From: Dermatophagoides farinae
Taxonomy: Eukaryota > Arthropoda > Arachnida > Sarcoptiformes > Pyroglyphidae
Assembly: GCF_024713945.1 (NCBI RefSeq)
Contig: NC_134680.1
Coordinates: 5,763,501-5,827,500, forward strand
Length of the DNA stretch: 64,000 bases
Direction: 5' to 3'
Shown here: piece after piece, positions 1-12,700 of the stretch
How positions within the stretch are numbered: position 1 is the first letter of the stretch
Layout: each line of letters opens with the position of its first letter
Notes under the pieces: generated by a model
Seen by the model: the letters and a program-made list of their open reading frames with translations, nothing else
The model's database searches: none
What the model was told of the DNA's origin: nothing
Position numbers and translations under genes: made by a program

Positions 1-617
1 GTGTAACGGTGGCGAAAAAAATCAACAAAATCGGTTTACGTTGTTCAGATACGGCAGAAATTTATTTCGATAATGTTCGTGTTCCATATCGTAATATAAT
101 CGGTGAAGAAGGGCTAGGATTTATGTATCAAATGTTGCAATTTCAAGATGAACGTATTTGTGCATCAATCAGTACGACAAGTGGTATGTTTCGCGCCATC
201 CAAGAAACTATTGATTACTGTCGACAACGGATGACATTCGATCAGCCATTGATCAATAATCAATATATTCATTTTCGTTTAGCCGAATTACAGTCCGAAG
301 TTGAATGTTTAAAATCGCTTAATTATCGTGCTGTCGATGAAATGATGAACGGTGAAAATGTAACGTATTTAGCATCTATTGCCAAACTAAAAGCTGGACG
401 TCTTTCCCGCGAAGTTATTGATTCATGTCTGCAATATTACGGCGGCATGGGTTTCACTGAAGATTTACTTATTGGCCGTGCGTATCGAGATAATCGAGCC
501 ATGTCAATTGCAGGTGGTACCGATGAAATTATGTTGGGCATCATTTGCAATCTTATGGGTATATTACCGAAAAAACAACGAAAAGCAGATGAAAAATTGC
601 AAAAAAATGATGAATAA
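1..617 (+). CDS. Acyl-CoA dehydrogenase, C-terminal part (5' end outside window)
   Basis: The frame is open from the window edge (codons begin at base 3) to the TAA at 615-617, so only the last ~204 residues are present and the start lies upstream. The fragment covers the end of the middle beta domain and the C-terminal helical domain of a flavin-dependent acyl-CoA dehydrogenase, which makes the first double bond in fatty acyl-CoA breakdown, normally in mitochondria. Visible marks are YYGGMGFTED, then RAYRDNRAM and AGGTDEIM near the end. Most family members have Glu before that last GT as catalytic base; here it is Gly, as in long-chain (ACADL) enzymes, which use a Glu in an earlier helix. 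The Glu of IQETIDY (66 residues after the GTG at base 9) sits about where that residue belongs. The substrate class is inferred. An AATAAA overlaps the stop region. POMP follows 255 bp downstream on the same strand. Confidence 0.9.
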   Translation, partial: VTVAKKINKIGLRCSDTAEIYFDNVRVPYRNIIGEEGLGFMYQMLQFQDERICASISTTSGMFRAIQETIDYCRQRMTFDQPLINNQYIHFRLAELQSEVECLKSLNYRAVDEMMNGENVTYLASIAKLKAGRLSREVIDSCLQYYGGMGFTEDLLIGRAYRDNRAMSIAGGTDEIMLGIICNLMGILPKKQRKADEKLQKNDE

Positions 618-872
618 ATAAAGATTTTATATGATTAAAAAAAATTAATCTTGAAAACCAAAATAATTTAATTTTGAATGAAAATTGTTCAAAGATAAAT
701 AATTTTCGATCATCACATTTATGAATGGCCACATATTGAGAACATTTGCTAAACGGCTGGTGACAAAGCAAATTTTCATTTATTCATTTTTTTTACATCG
801 AATCATAATTTGACAGTTTCGAATAATAATTTCAACAAAAATTATCATTATCATCCAAAAAATTATAATATC

Positions 873-1365
873 ATGGATAGAAATAATCTTCATGAACAAA
901 TGATTCAATATGGCCATCATGCTAATAAGCATGAATTTGATCGACTTAAAAATCCTTTAAAATCTACATTTATTCATGGGTATGTTCATTCAATATCAAA
1001 TTGATTTTAAATTTAAAAAAATTCCATTCATATTTAGTCCATCATCGATTCGTCAATCGAATTATGGTGGCCATCCATTGGAACAAATGGAAAAAACACG
1101 TCTTGCACGTGAAGAATATCGTGATTTACAGATATTACGTTCTGTACAAGGAATTCAGGCACCACTTCGTCAATTAAGTGAACGTAAAGCAGCATCGAAT
1201 GTTGGCCGATTACCATTCCTTCGAAGTTCAAATCTAATGTCCGATGTATTATTGGGTCATGATGAGTTGATTATGCCGGAAAATATATTTGATCAACCGA
1301 ATGAATATTGTGAAGTTAATCTACCACCACATATGGTTATGGAACGAAAATTGAACATTTTGTAA
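873..1365 (+). CDS. POMP: Proteasome maturation protein (POMP/UMP1)
   Basis: Two exons, 873-979 and 1038-1365, joined by a 58-bp GT-AG intron, give 144 residues (human POMP has 141). POMP is the chaperone that assembles 20S proteasome half-mers and is the first substrate of the finished particle. The C-terminal half carries the family signature: IQAPLRQ, then GRLPFLRSSNLMSDVL, then a GHDE segment and a final MVMERKL. The N-terminal third is poorly conserved, as expected. The ATG at 873 is the first in frame; upstream codons in the same frame have no ATG. The intron falls just before the HPLE segment. AATAAA-like signals follow at about 1394 and 1430. Confidence 0.93.
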
Positions 1366-1720
1366 TTTATGAATACAAAATTGATAATGAATGAATAAAA
1401 AAAGAATTTTGCTTTCTTTCAAACAAATAAAAAATTAATAAAAATTCTTATTGATAAAATTTTTTTTCGAAATGATTTATTCCATCATTTTAATATAACT
1501 ACACAAGCAAATCAATTCAAATTCGCTATTGATGACAATTCAATTCATTTTTTTTAATAAATGGTTCGATTCGATTTTCAAATTCACCATCTCAATCCAA
1601 GTACGGATATATTCAATGATCGATGGGCAGTAAAATCACGGGTAATATCGTTGAATTTTTTTCTTTCTAAAATTTATCAAATACAAAATAATTGATTAAT
1701 TTAAAAGTGATTCACATCAA
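1366..1720. other. Convergent 3' gap between POMP and the NDUFC2-like gene
   Basis: AT-rich 3' flanks of two converging genes. It holds poly(A)-signal-like AATAAA sites and one unexplained coding-like stretch on the plus strand at 1561-1695 (see findings). Nothing else is recognised. Confidence 0.5.
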
Positions 1721-2197
1721 TTAAACATTACCAATTTTTGGAAAATCTTTTTCATGTAAAAGTGCATAAGCAAAATAAGTATTATTCTTTTTACGGCCAA
1801 GTTGTCGACGAAAATCATAAAATTTATGACCAAAATATCCACCCGGTATTGCCGCTAATGTACCACGAAATAAACTGACAACATGGGGAAGATTTTTCAT
1901 TTGGCCAACAAAAACTGCAGCACCAGCAAATATAAATGCCGACAAACCAATAAATGTAACATGATCAAAACGAAGTTGTTGTTCACTTGGTCCATCGAAA
2001 TATGCAAATGGTTCAGCAACCGTATAGCTTGATCCTAATCGTCGTATACCAACAAATTGGGTATTCGGATCAAATGATTCACGTTTCTGTCGTAATTCTT
2101 CAATACGAGAATCAAGTAATTTTTCTCGTTCTGCTAATGATGGTTCGATAATATCGTTCGGTATAAATTCTCTAGTTCGTTCAACTATATCACTCAT
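1721..2197 (-). CDS. NDUFC2: Probable NADH:ubiquinone oxidoreductase subunit C2 (B14.5b-like)
   Basis: One coding exon of 158 residues starting at the ATG at 2197. NDUFC2 is a small accessory membrane subunit of mitochondrial complex I. The N-terminal ~75 residues are charged and hydrophilic (residues 20-45 are rich in Glu, Arg and Lys). Two hydrophobic segments follow, about residues 80-100 and 108-125. The C-terminus YFAYALLHEKDFP resembles the FGYMKLHPEDFP ending of vertebrate NDUFC2. The longer N-terminus is unlike the 119-residue human protein, so the name is probable rather than certain. A 5'UTR intron at about 2215-2275 (GTGAG donor, TTTAG acceptor) is possible; reading through that splice meets a stop, so the ATG at 2197 stands. 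Confidence 0.6.
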   Translation of the reverse strand: MSDIVERTREFIPNDIIEPSLAEREKLLDSRIEELRQKRESFDPNTQFVGIRRLGSSYTVAEPFAYFDGPSEQQLRFDHVTFIGLSAFIFAGAAVFVGQMKNLPHVVSLFRGTLAAIPGGYFGHKFYDFRRQLGRKKNNTYFAYALLHEKDFPKIGNV

Positions 2198-3197
2198 ATT
2201 GGAAAGATATTTTTCTAAATTGAAATAAAAATCAGAAACTAATTTATCATTAAAGAATCAGAAGAAAAAACTCACAGATTAATCCGACAACAATAATAAC
2301 AACAACAATAACAAAAACGGCATGCACCTTCATGAAGGTGATGAAGACTATTGATAATTGAATATAACCGACGGATAGATGGCATTAAAATCGGAAATGG
2401 ATTGATAAAATTTTGAAAAATTCCAGCCAATTTATACGCGCCATAATTGTTACACATATAATTACAACATAAAACAGGAATGATGATGATAAATCAATGG
2501 AAATAATTTGAATTTCAAATCATCAATCAATACATTGATCGTTTTGATGACAAAAACCAACCAGTTTTTTGTTTTGTTTTATGTTTAGTTTATTTTATAA
2601 AATTTTTAATTATGGTCAATTTTTTTTTCTTATATTCCAATATGATCATTGAATGGAAAACATATGATGATGTAGATTTTTTTTTCAATTTTAGTAGTAT
2701 AATAATAGATAGGGATGTAAGTTATCAATGTTGTTGTCATCATCATCATCATCATCATTGAATGAATATCAAGATGGAATTGAATGAAAAATGAATAAAT
2801 GAGAATGATGATGAGTAAATTTGAAAATGAAAATTTTTCATGAGTATAATAAATGAGGCTATCATTTTTTTTCTTCTGATTATAATTAGGTCAATTCAAT
2901 TACAAATTGTATGTATGTGTGTGTGTGTGTGTGTGTGTATGAAAAGGGAAAATCAAGAATTATTAATTAAGCCCGAAAAAAAAGTTGAATAAAATCCGAT
3001 TATACGGAACATGAATGAAAAGGTGTGTGTGTATGATGTTGTTTTCAATTATTTGAATGTTTTGAATGACAATTTGTGTGGTTTTGAATTGAAATGATAA
3101 ATTTATGGATAAAGAGTGGTGGATGTGTAAAATGAGAATCTTGAGATGGATGATGGTCTGAAGCGATACAATTCTTCGATTTATGTTTATAATTAAT
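2198..3197. other. Gap: NDUFC2-like 5' region and HMGB 3' flank
   Basis: It contains the presumed 5' leader of the NDUFC2-like gene (about 2198-2460) with a GATAGATGGCA motif at 2374-2384, a (TG)n run near 2917-2938 and (ATC)n runs. The open frame at 2272-2457 is Cys-rich low-complexity sequence and is not accepted as a gene. Confidence 0.5.
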
Positions 3198-3958
3198 CTA
3201 ATCGCTATCTTCATCCTCCTCCTCTTCTTCTTCCTCTTCCTCCTCTTCTTCTTCTTCTTCTTCGGATGATTCTTTTTTCGATTTGGATGAACCACCTTTT
3301 CCAGTGCTTTTACCGCCACCACCTTTTCCGCCTTTATAGGCTTTCATTTCCTAATGGGATATAAACAGAATGTGGTTAGATTCAGCTAGAATTGTTGTAG
3401 AAATATGTTGACATACCTTTTCATATCGAGCCTTATCTTTGAGTGCCAATGCTTCATATTTAGCTTTTTGATCTTCAGTACATGCATTCCAACGACGGCC
3501 CAATTCTTTGGCTACTTCACCAACGGTAGCTTCCGGATTTTGTGCCTTTACTTTCGATCGTTCATCATTACAGAACCAGAAGAATGCCGATAATGATCGT
3601 TTTGGTGCATCAGGATCCTTGGCGCGCTTCTTCCTGCGGCCTTTATCGGCACCTTTATTGGTAGCCTTGTAACGAGTCATTTCACCTTCATAACGTTTTT
3701 TGTCCTTTTCGGCCATTACATGGAAACGATTTTTTTCTTTATCGCTCATATGCTGTAATATCAAATAAAATGATGATGCACAAGTCCAACTAGACAGGTA
3801 CAAAAAAAACATACCTTCCAACGTTCAGAACACTTTTTCGAAAATTCTGCAAACACTACGTTCTCATTTGGATGTTTTTGTTTATGTTCTTCACGGCAAG
3901 TTTGCACAAAATAAGCATAGGCCGACATGCGACCACGAGGTTTATTATCTTTTCCCAT
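3198..3958 (-). CDS. High mobility group B protein (HMGB1/Dsp1 type)
   Basis: Three exons (3815-3958, 3417-3752, 3198-3350), all junctions phase 0, give 210 residues, close to the 200-215 of HMGB proteins. These bend DNA non-specifically in chromatin and help transcription factors to bind. HMG box A spans about residues 6-75 ([14 protein letters not shown] to KKRYEGEM). A basic linker ([15 protein letters not shown]) leads to box B, about residues 92-160, with [11 protein letters not shown] and [17 protein letters not shown] Gly/Lys-rich hinge is followed by about 20 consecutive Glu/Asp, the acidic tail typical of HMGB1. Intron 1 interrupts box A after RWK, intron 2 follows RYEK at the end of box B. 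Insects call the ortholog Dsp1, but insect Dsp1 has a long N-terminal extension that is absent here. Confidence 0.95.
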
Positions 3959-6776
3959 TATCAATTAGAGTGATGAAATGAAAAAATGACACGAAATTGA
4001 TGATGTGATGGTGACAAAAATTGATTGAATGACAACGGAGATCTGATTCTGCAAACTGATGGCGATTGATCTGTCAAAAATTTAGGAAAAATTCAATTAC
4101 AAATTTAAAAAGTCAAAAAATCGAATATTCAAACAATTATTACAGTCTGGAATTTTCTTCCGTTGACGTTGAAGGTTTTTCTTGGTTTGTAATATCCGAT
4201 GAACAATCGGAATCACAAGATAATATAAACAGCAACGACAACGAAAACGACACGAATACGAATATTTGATTTCGACGACAAAGAGAACAAAAAAAAATAT
4301 TTTTTATCCAAACGGTTATTCTCTTCGTTGTTATATTATGTCGATAGGCATAGAAATAAGCATAGGCAATGGCAATGGTTAAAAAAGAGGCAGCCTGCCT
4401 TGTTTTTTTGTCTTGTACTGCTTTTTTGCTGCTGCTGCTGGTTAGAGTCTATTACCATTAACACACACATAGAAACTCTTCGTTTTGGTTTGTTCTATTG
4501 GTTTTTTTTTCGTTCACCATCAAGAAAAATCTCACATACAAAACACGCATACACATTATATCCATGTTCAATCCAATAGACCCGCCATTGCCATACGAAA
4601 TATTCAACGATTCACCAAACTTACATAGCATATATGTGCTTCTTCTTTCTATCCATCCATCCATCCTATTGTAATCTCATCATCGTCATAGACTTTACAT
4701 GCAGAAAAAACTACGATAGAAATTCAATGCAGGCAGGCAATCGAAATAGCAATGGCAATATATGTATAATATGCAGCGCCACTGAACAAAATAAAAACTG
4801 AAACCAAACACAGGCCGTATAAGCAAATGGCTGCCTTCGCTATACGCGATTGGCATGTGAACATACACTGCCGCCGGTTTATTGTGTGTCCACCATCATC
4901 ATTACATACACACATAGAAAAAACACACAACACAGCAAAGCAAAACCAAGAAATCATCACCATCACCATAGACTTTCCATTGGCAGCCATGACAGTTCCC
5001 TTAATAATAATACAACAAAATATTATTTGCAATGGTAAAATGGCAAATATACACTCAATCCAATGGCGACGAAGCTATTGGGGAGATATTTAGGCAAGAA
5101 AACATACAGCCAATTTTTTTTCTAATACATTTTTGCTTTTATATATAATAGCAAGGTGTGTGTGTGTGTGTGTTATGTGGAATGAAAAGAAAATGGTGCA
5201 TCAATCTTAAGAAAAAAAAAACAAGCATCAATTGGGGGTAGAATATTATTTAAGATCAAATAGAATCAATTGAGATGAAAGAACAAAAAAATGAAAAAAC
5301 GTATAAATTCTTAGATGAAAAACAATTGAGTCATTTATCTATTTTTTTTTTTTGGTTATTGGAAGATAGATGTATGAAATGTATTTTTTGGCGGTAAGAT
5401 AAAATTCCGCGCACGCGTCATTTCAAAACTTTATTTTCGAAAATCATTGAATGCTACATAATTATTTTCGAATAAAAAAAAATTAGGGGAAAAACTTTTT
5501 CCTGAGTAAATTTTGTCGGATAATATGAGAATATAATATAATGATGATCTGAAAAGTAAATATCAATGATGTAATACCTCTATCACAAAGAATCACTGTC
5601 ATCAATGTTTTTTTTTCTATTATCATCACATACTAAGAAAATAAACAAATAAATAGAGATAAACCAAAATGAATGAATATCATTATCATTATGAAATGAT
5701 ATCTATCAAATATACATAATAAACACATGCATACACAACAAAGAAATTGAAAAAGCGGAAGAAAATCATCATATTCATATCAAACACGACATAAATCCTG
5801 AATCAATGAACTTATTATTGTCGAGAGAAAAAAAATTTAAATTTTGTAAAAGAAAAACAATCAAAATTAGAATTTAGAAACAACACTCACCCAAAATGAT
5901 TGTTAATTGAATGGATGATTAGAATTTTTGTGTATTTCCAAAATGAAAACCAAATATAATAAAAATGATGATGATGATGATGAAATTCAAGATTTTACAC
6001 TCTCGAATATACGCGACTTGTTTGTAATAAGCAAATTGAAATTGATTTTAGTTTTTTTTTTATTTTTTCGCAAATGAACTTAACTATGAAAAAAAACAAC
6101 AAATAAAAAAAACTTGAAAGTTCGAATGTGGTTGTTATATGCATTAGAAAAAATTTTTTGTCAAAATCAAACGGCTTCGAATAGAGCAAGCGCAAAACAA
6201 TGAACATTCATATATGAGAGTGTATCCCGGCGGCTTTTACATGCTCGAATGATGAAATTTGAAATAATTTTTTTTTGGCGCGCTTTTTACCTATTTGCAA
6301 ATTTCAAAAAGAATTGATGATTCCAATAATATTTGTATGATTATAACCGATTGTATGTGTTTTTTTTCGTTTTGATTTAATTTGATTTGATTTGATTGGT
6401 GATTAATTATAAAATCGAAAAAATAAATCCTATAAGACTGTTTATTTAGTTCTCACTTTGATCACAATGTGGCGCCACCATTCATTTTGGCAATAGAAAG
6501 AGCTGCCTGTCTGCTGTTGTATATGAATATGTGTGATGCGTAATATAATAAACGAGGCCATTGTGTGTGTGTGTGTGAGTATGAAAAAAGCTGCCATGAA
6601 TAATTTCATTATCATCACAGCATTCTGAGCATGCGATCACAACGCCATCTATTATCAACAATTAGAATCGAGTTGGTTTGAAAAAAATTTTTGTTTTTTT
6701 TTTAATAATCATGATTGAAATTTGATAAATAGATAAAAAAAAAATGCAAATAAAAACAATTTTCAATTAACTCAGC
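3959..6776. promoter_or_regulatory. 2.8-kb gap upstream of HMGB, downstream of nompC
   Basis: No convincing gene on either strand. The half nearest HMGB (about 4320-5100) is less AT-rich and has repeated CAATGG/CCATTG and ATTGG/CCAAT cores (4362-4378, near 4495, 4570-4593, 4750-4757, 4848-4855, 4976-4986, 5060-5066), which looks like a TATA-less promoter. GCGCCAC cores lie at 4775-4783 and 6471-6480, and CGCCATCTATT at 6643-6653. (TG)n runs lie near 5156-5173 and 6561-6577. The rest is A/T tracts and (ATG)n. Confidence 0.4.
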
Positions 6777-9700
6777 TCAGCTCATAGGTCGACTAGTTTC
6801 GGTTGGTGAATCCATTAACATTGTTCCTTCATCTTTATCATCTTCTTCACCACCTTGGTCGGCACCAATTGCACCAATATATTCTAGATATTTTTTCACA
6901 ATTATTGGCCAATTAATCACTTCGGTAATCGGTTTCTGTGCTTCCGTATCATCGGCATATGTTTGGCCAAATGTACGACTAATATGACTGGTTGCACGTG
7001 ATGCACGACGACCACCAGCAGTAAATCCGGCTGTACCACCGGTAATAGCTCCAGTACCGGCTCCACTTTGTAGCCATTTCTGTGTGGCAACAACAGATGG
7101 ACGATGTGCTAATGCTGCTGTTATATGCATTCCTTTTTTTCGATCTTGACGAAGATTGATTAATTTCCGCATAATTTGAAATGGCAGACCAACAAATATA
7201 TTAATTGGTGATGGTGTCGGTGATGTTAGTGTCATATTTCGAATCAATTTAGCACGACCAAATTTCCATTCTGTATCCGATTGTGCTTGTATACGTTGAT
7301 ATGTATTGGACATCATAGCGATCAATAGATTAATCAATACAATAACAGTGACCATCATATAAACGCCAAATACTAATTTCATTATAATCTTTGCAACCGG
7401 TGGACTTAGATGCATTGGTGGCATATAATCCGGTTCAACAAGACCAAACAAAGCAAAGAATAACATTTCGAATGTATCCAATGGATTCTGAAATTCTTGT
7501 CCATAACTTGGTAATGTTCCATTAACTGTATCTGGTGGTTCAAATACTGGCTGATAAATGGCACAAATGTGTAAAGAAAATCCAACCATAAATATCAATA
7601 AAATGGCCAAAAATCTGAGCAAATCTTTGATTAGATCACGAATAATAACTGCCCATGGGCCAAATAAATGATGAAATGTTAGAAAATTAAGAAATTCCAA
7701 AAAGGACAACAATAATGCAACGGCCAATAATTGATTACGTAAATAGAGCATAACTAATCTTGTGACTTCTTCAAAATATTCAAAATAACCGGTAATAACC
7801 GTTAAAATATGTACAATAACAGCCATAAAACAAACGGAAACGACAACCACTTTAATACCGCCTAGGCCATCACGATCAGCTGGATTTGTAACTTCGGCTA
7901 AAAATATGCCCAATACCCAAACAAGTAATAGCCATTCATGCCAATATGGCCATTGTCCATCATTCATATAGATTGGTAACCATGGATTAACAGTTGTTAT
8001 TGTTAATATGACAATAAAAAATATATGTGATACGAGGTAGAGTGTAAATTTAATGATGGGCATTTTACTTAGACGATGACCAAATGGACATGATATTAAT
8101 ACCCAAACGAATGGACATACCAACATTGAAAAGAATAATAGAATAAATTTCCATCCTGCCCATTTCATTGTACCCATCCAAACATTGGTCAGATATTGTT
8201 GTACGGCATGTTGTGCAACAACTTCTTTACGTTCTAATTCAATAAGTACATCCAAAAATTCGGTTCCTTTATAATCGATTGCACGTAATAATCGGCCAGC
8301 ATTATTTGTTGTTGCCGTTATCGATAATAGATCGGTGGCAATTTGATCACAATATTGATAAACAGCTTCTAGATCACGTGTACGATCTTTTTCTTTTTGT
8401 GCTAAATTTTCATAACTTTTTGCCAATTTTACAGCCGTATCGATTGGTGCCGACGAAACAAGAATGAATTCTTGAATTGGTTTATTTTCATGTTGTTTAG
8501 AACAGACCATTAGATCAAGTAAAAACTGATGATGAGAATTGGGGAGATAAAAAAGAGTTAAAATCCAATGAGTAAAATCAAAAAAAAACTTACATCACGA
8601 TCTTCCATTAAATTTAATGTATCATGTTCTTTTTTAAATAAATAACTTAAAACCTGATAATGGCCAGCACCAGCAGCACAACACATTGGTACGCGGCCAT
8701 CTTTTGAATGTAGATCTGGATCGGCACCAGAATCAACTAAAAGTTGTACAACATCAAGAAAACCATGTCTTGCTGCATAATGTAATGGTGACCATCCTCT
8801 CTAATGATGGAAAAGTCAAAAATAATAATTATAGCTTTGAATGGGTGGGGATAGAATTTTTTTTTTTGTTTTATTTAAATAGCTTACATTATCTTGTGAA
8901 TTAATATTGGCACCTTGTCCCAACAATAATGAAACCATATCACGATGACCAAATGATGCAGCTAAATGTAATGGAGTACGACCATATTTATCAGCACGAT
9001 GTAATTGTTCACTAGTACGGCTAATGAGAAGACCAGCAACAAGTAAATGACCACCTTGTGCTGCCATATGCATCGGTATTGTACCGACTACTTCGGTTGG
9101 TGCTTCAACCTGAACACCTTTACTATTCAACAATAATCGTACAACATTTTCATGGCCACTTTGTGATGCCAAATGTAACGGTGTTATGCCATACTAAATT
9201 TATTTAAAACAAAAAAAAAATCAAAATAAAATAATCAAAACAATAATCATGGATGATTCACATACATCACCACTTGGATCAATTAATGGACGTTCACTTT
9301 TAATTGTAGCCGGTACTATGGGTAACATTTCACTTACACATTCGGTTTGACCAAATGCAGCGGCAACATGTAATGCAGTAAGTCCAATCTAATCAATAAA
9401 TGTGTATGATTAGAATTTTTGGACAAAAACAAAAATGAAATAATAATGAAATTTCATGAAAAGATATACTTACACGACGACTACAAACTTTCCAATATGC
9501 AGTGGATTGTTCTTTCAATGCACGTAAAACATTTACATGACCTTTTTTACCGGCTAAATGTAATGCCGTATAACCTTCAACATTTTCATCTGTTGCTTTA
9601 GCACCGGCCTGTAATAATGTTCGGACAACTTCAACGTGGCCACCTTCAGCGGCTAAATGTAATGTTGTTGATTTTGTTTTCTATTAATAATTTGTAAATA

Positions 9701-12700
9701 AATATAAAATGAATTAAAACTATTAAAGAATTAAAATTACCGAAATTCGTGCATTGATCACTGATTCTTGATTTAGACGCATTAATTCTTTAACTACGGC
9801 CACTGAACCTTTAGCTGCAGCTATATGAGCACAAGTATAACCATTTTTATTTGGTACCGATAATAGATCTGGTTTATGTTTTAGAAATAGTTGTACAACT
9901 TCAGAATGATCATGTTCAGCGGCTAAATGTAGTGGTGTTTGTGAATGCTATTTGATAAAAAGAAAAATCACAATCATTATGAAAAATTTTTTCAAAAATA
10001 AAAAAAAAACATAAAATCCCACTTACATTATCGATAGCCAATGCATCGGCTTTCAATCCTAATAATGTTTCACAAACGGCTAATTGGCCAGCTTCAGCAG
10101 CTAAATGTAATGGTGTTTGTTTAGTCTGTTGATTGACGTAACGACGAATCAAGAGATTATTTTTTGTCAAAAAAAAAAAAAAAAATTATCGATTCATTGT
10201 CTTACCAATGTATTGGCATCCAACAAGGCACTATGTTCGGTGACCAAACGACGAACCATATTATTATAGCCTTTACGTGCAGCTAAATGTAACGGTGTCA
10301 TGCCGTTTTTATTACGAACATTAACAAATGCATTTGATTCAAGTAGAATTTCTACCACTTCTTCTTGACCAATTTCTGCTGCAATATGTAATGCTGCTTG
10401 TCCACGCTAAATTGATTAATAAATAGAATTTTTTTTTTTTTGAAGAAACAGAATCAAATATAAAATGTCAAACCTCATCAAATATATCGACACGTGCATT
10501 CTGATTCAATAACATTCGTATCGTATCGGCATGGCCACGTGAACAGGCATAGAATAATGGCGTCCATCCTGACTGTTGAACGATAATAATTTAATTAATA
10601 AAAAAAGTAAGAATTTTGAATAAATTTAAAAATACTTTGGCCGTTTTATTACAGGCTAATTGAGCATCAACTGGTGGTAAAAAACTAATAATCTCTTGCA
10701 ATGCATTTGTATTGCCCGATTTACTACAATAATGTACAGGTGTTTCGGTTTTTTCAATTGTTTCCAGAAAAACATTGCCACCATTTTCCAATAATAAACG
10801 CATTATATCACGATCTTCATTGTCATAATGACGATTTTTTTCTGTTAAATTTGCTGCATAATGTACAGAACTTTCACCATTCTATTGTTTTTTTTTGTTT
10901 CAGAGAAAAATGAATTAGAAATTGAAAATTTCATTCGAATTTTTTTTTTTGGATTGATAATTGAAACCTACCATGTTCGGTTTATTAACCAAATCGGTAC
11001 AAGCTTTTTTACTTTTCATTTCAATTGTATATTCAATCATTCTTTTTGCGATTGGATAATGTGATTCTTTGGCTGCAATATGCAATACATTTTCACCTTT
11101 AATATTCACCATAGATGGATCAGCTTGATCCTCCAATAACATATTGACCGTTTCAAGGAATCCTTCTCTAGCAGCAAAATGTAAAGGCGTTTCACCATTC
11201 TAACAACAACAACAACAACAACAATAATATTTCAAAATTAAAATCAATAAAATCATCAAATTATATGGTACTTACCGCATCGATGGCATTAATTTTGGCA
11301 CCACTTTTTACCAACATTTCTACACATGCTTTACCATTTTCAATTCTTGCTGCTGTATGTAATGGTGTTTCACCATTTTTTCCAGCTTCCTGTTGAACTG
11401 CTGCACCCATACCAATCAATGCTTCAACTACTTGTGCATGGCCAGATTGTACAGCTATATGTAAGGCAGTATATCCTTCCTACAATAATGTAGAATTATT
11501 GAAAAAAAATCAAAATTTTGATGAAAAAAATTTATTAAACTTACATTTGTTTTTGAATCAACAGATTCACCTTTTTGAACAATTGCTTTAACCACTTCAG
11601 TATGGCCACGGCTAGCAGCCATATGAATAGGTTTAGCACCGGCTTTATTTGGCATATGTAATGCAACACCTTTTTTCATGAAAACCATAGCTGTACCAGG
11701 ATGACCGGCAGCTGATGCTAAATGCATCAATGTACTACCATCTTTTGTACGTTCATGAACGGATGCACGAAATTTTTCTGTTAGAAAATCAACAGTTTTC
11801 ATATGACCATTTTCCGTTGCCAAATGTAATGGTGTACGTTCTTGTTTATCGACAATATTTGGTTTAGCACCAACCATATGTAAAAATTTTATCAATCCTT
11901 CATCACCCATTATTGCTGCCATATGTAATGCAGTTTGTCCATCTTTCTGTTCGATATCGAATATCGTACAGAGAACAATAAAATGAAATGCGAATTTAAA
12001 AAAAAAACTTACATTTTGTTGATCAACATCACCACCATTATCAACCATTAATCGTAACATATCGGTATCTTTTTTCCTAATAGCAATATGTATACCGGTT
12101 TCACCCGTTTCCGGTTTATGCATATTAATTTGTTCTTTAGCCGATTCTTTCAATAATTCCCGACAAACACCATGATTACCATTTTCAAGGGCTAAAAATA
12201 ATGGCAAATTTCCATCTTTATCTGCAGCTAAACGTGCTTCTTTTGGACTTGATTTCAATAATAGCTGTAATGGTACAAGTGCAGCACCGGTTGCTTTTTG
12301 TGCTAAAACATGTATGGGTAATTGATTTTTTTCCTAAAAAAATTTTTTTTTTCATTAATCATTCAATCAATCAATCAATTATTATGATTCGATTTGAAAT
12401 TGAATAATGTACTTACACCACCAGGTATCATTGCGTCAGCTTTATTTGTCAACAATAATCGTATCGTATCTTCACGTGCATATGCACATGCTAAATGTAA
12501 GGCTGTTATTCCATCCTAAAAAAAAAATTAAAGAATTATTTTTTCTGTCTTGTAATTCTTAAATTTTTTTTTACAAAAGTAAATAAAATTCTACTGCCAC
12601 CAACCATTTCCATCTATGTGATGATTCTGTTTATGTTGTCAATAAAATAGCTTCATTTCTCATTTTAATTTTTATTCTCTCTGTTCACATCAATAATTTG

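Noticed and set aside
2272-2457. Cys-rich 61-codon frame beside the NDUFC2-like gene
   Set aside because: The Cys run comes from a (TAA/CAA)n-type repeat, and splicing it to the downstream exon meets a stop.
2963-3322. 119-codon Lys/Arg-rich open frame on the minus strand
   Set aside because: It is the wrong frame of the HMGB last exon (poly-Glu codons read as Lys/Arg).
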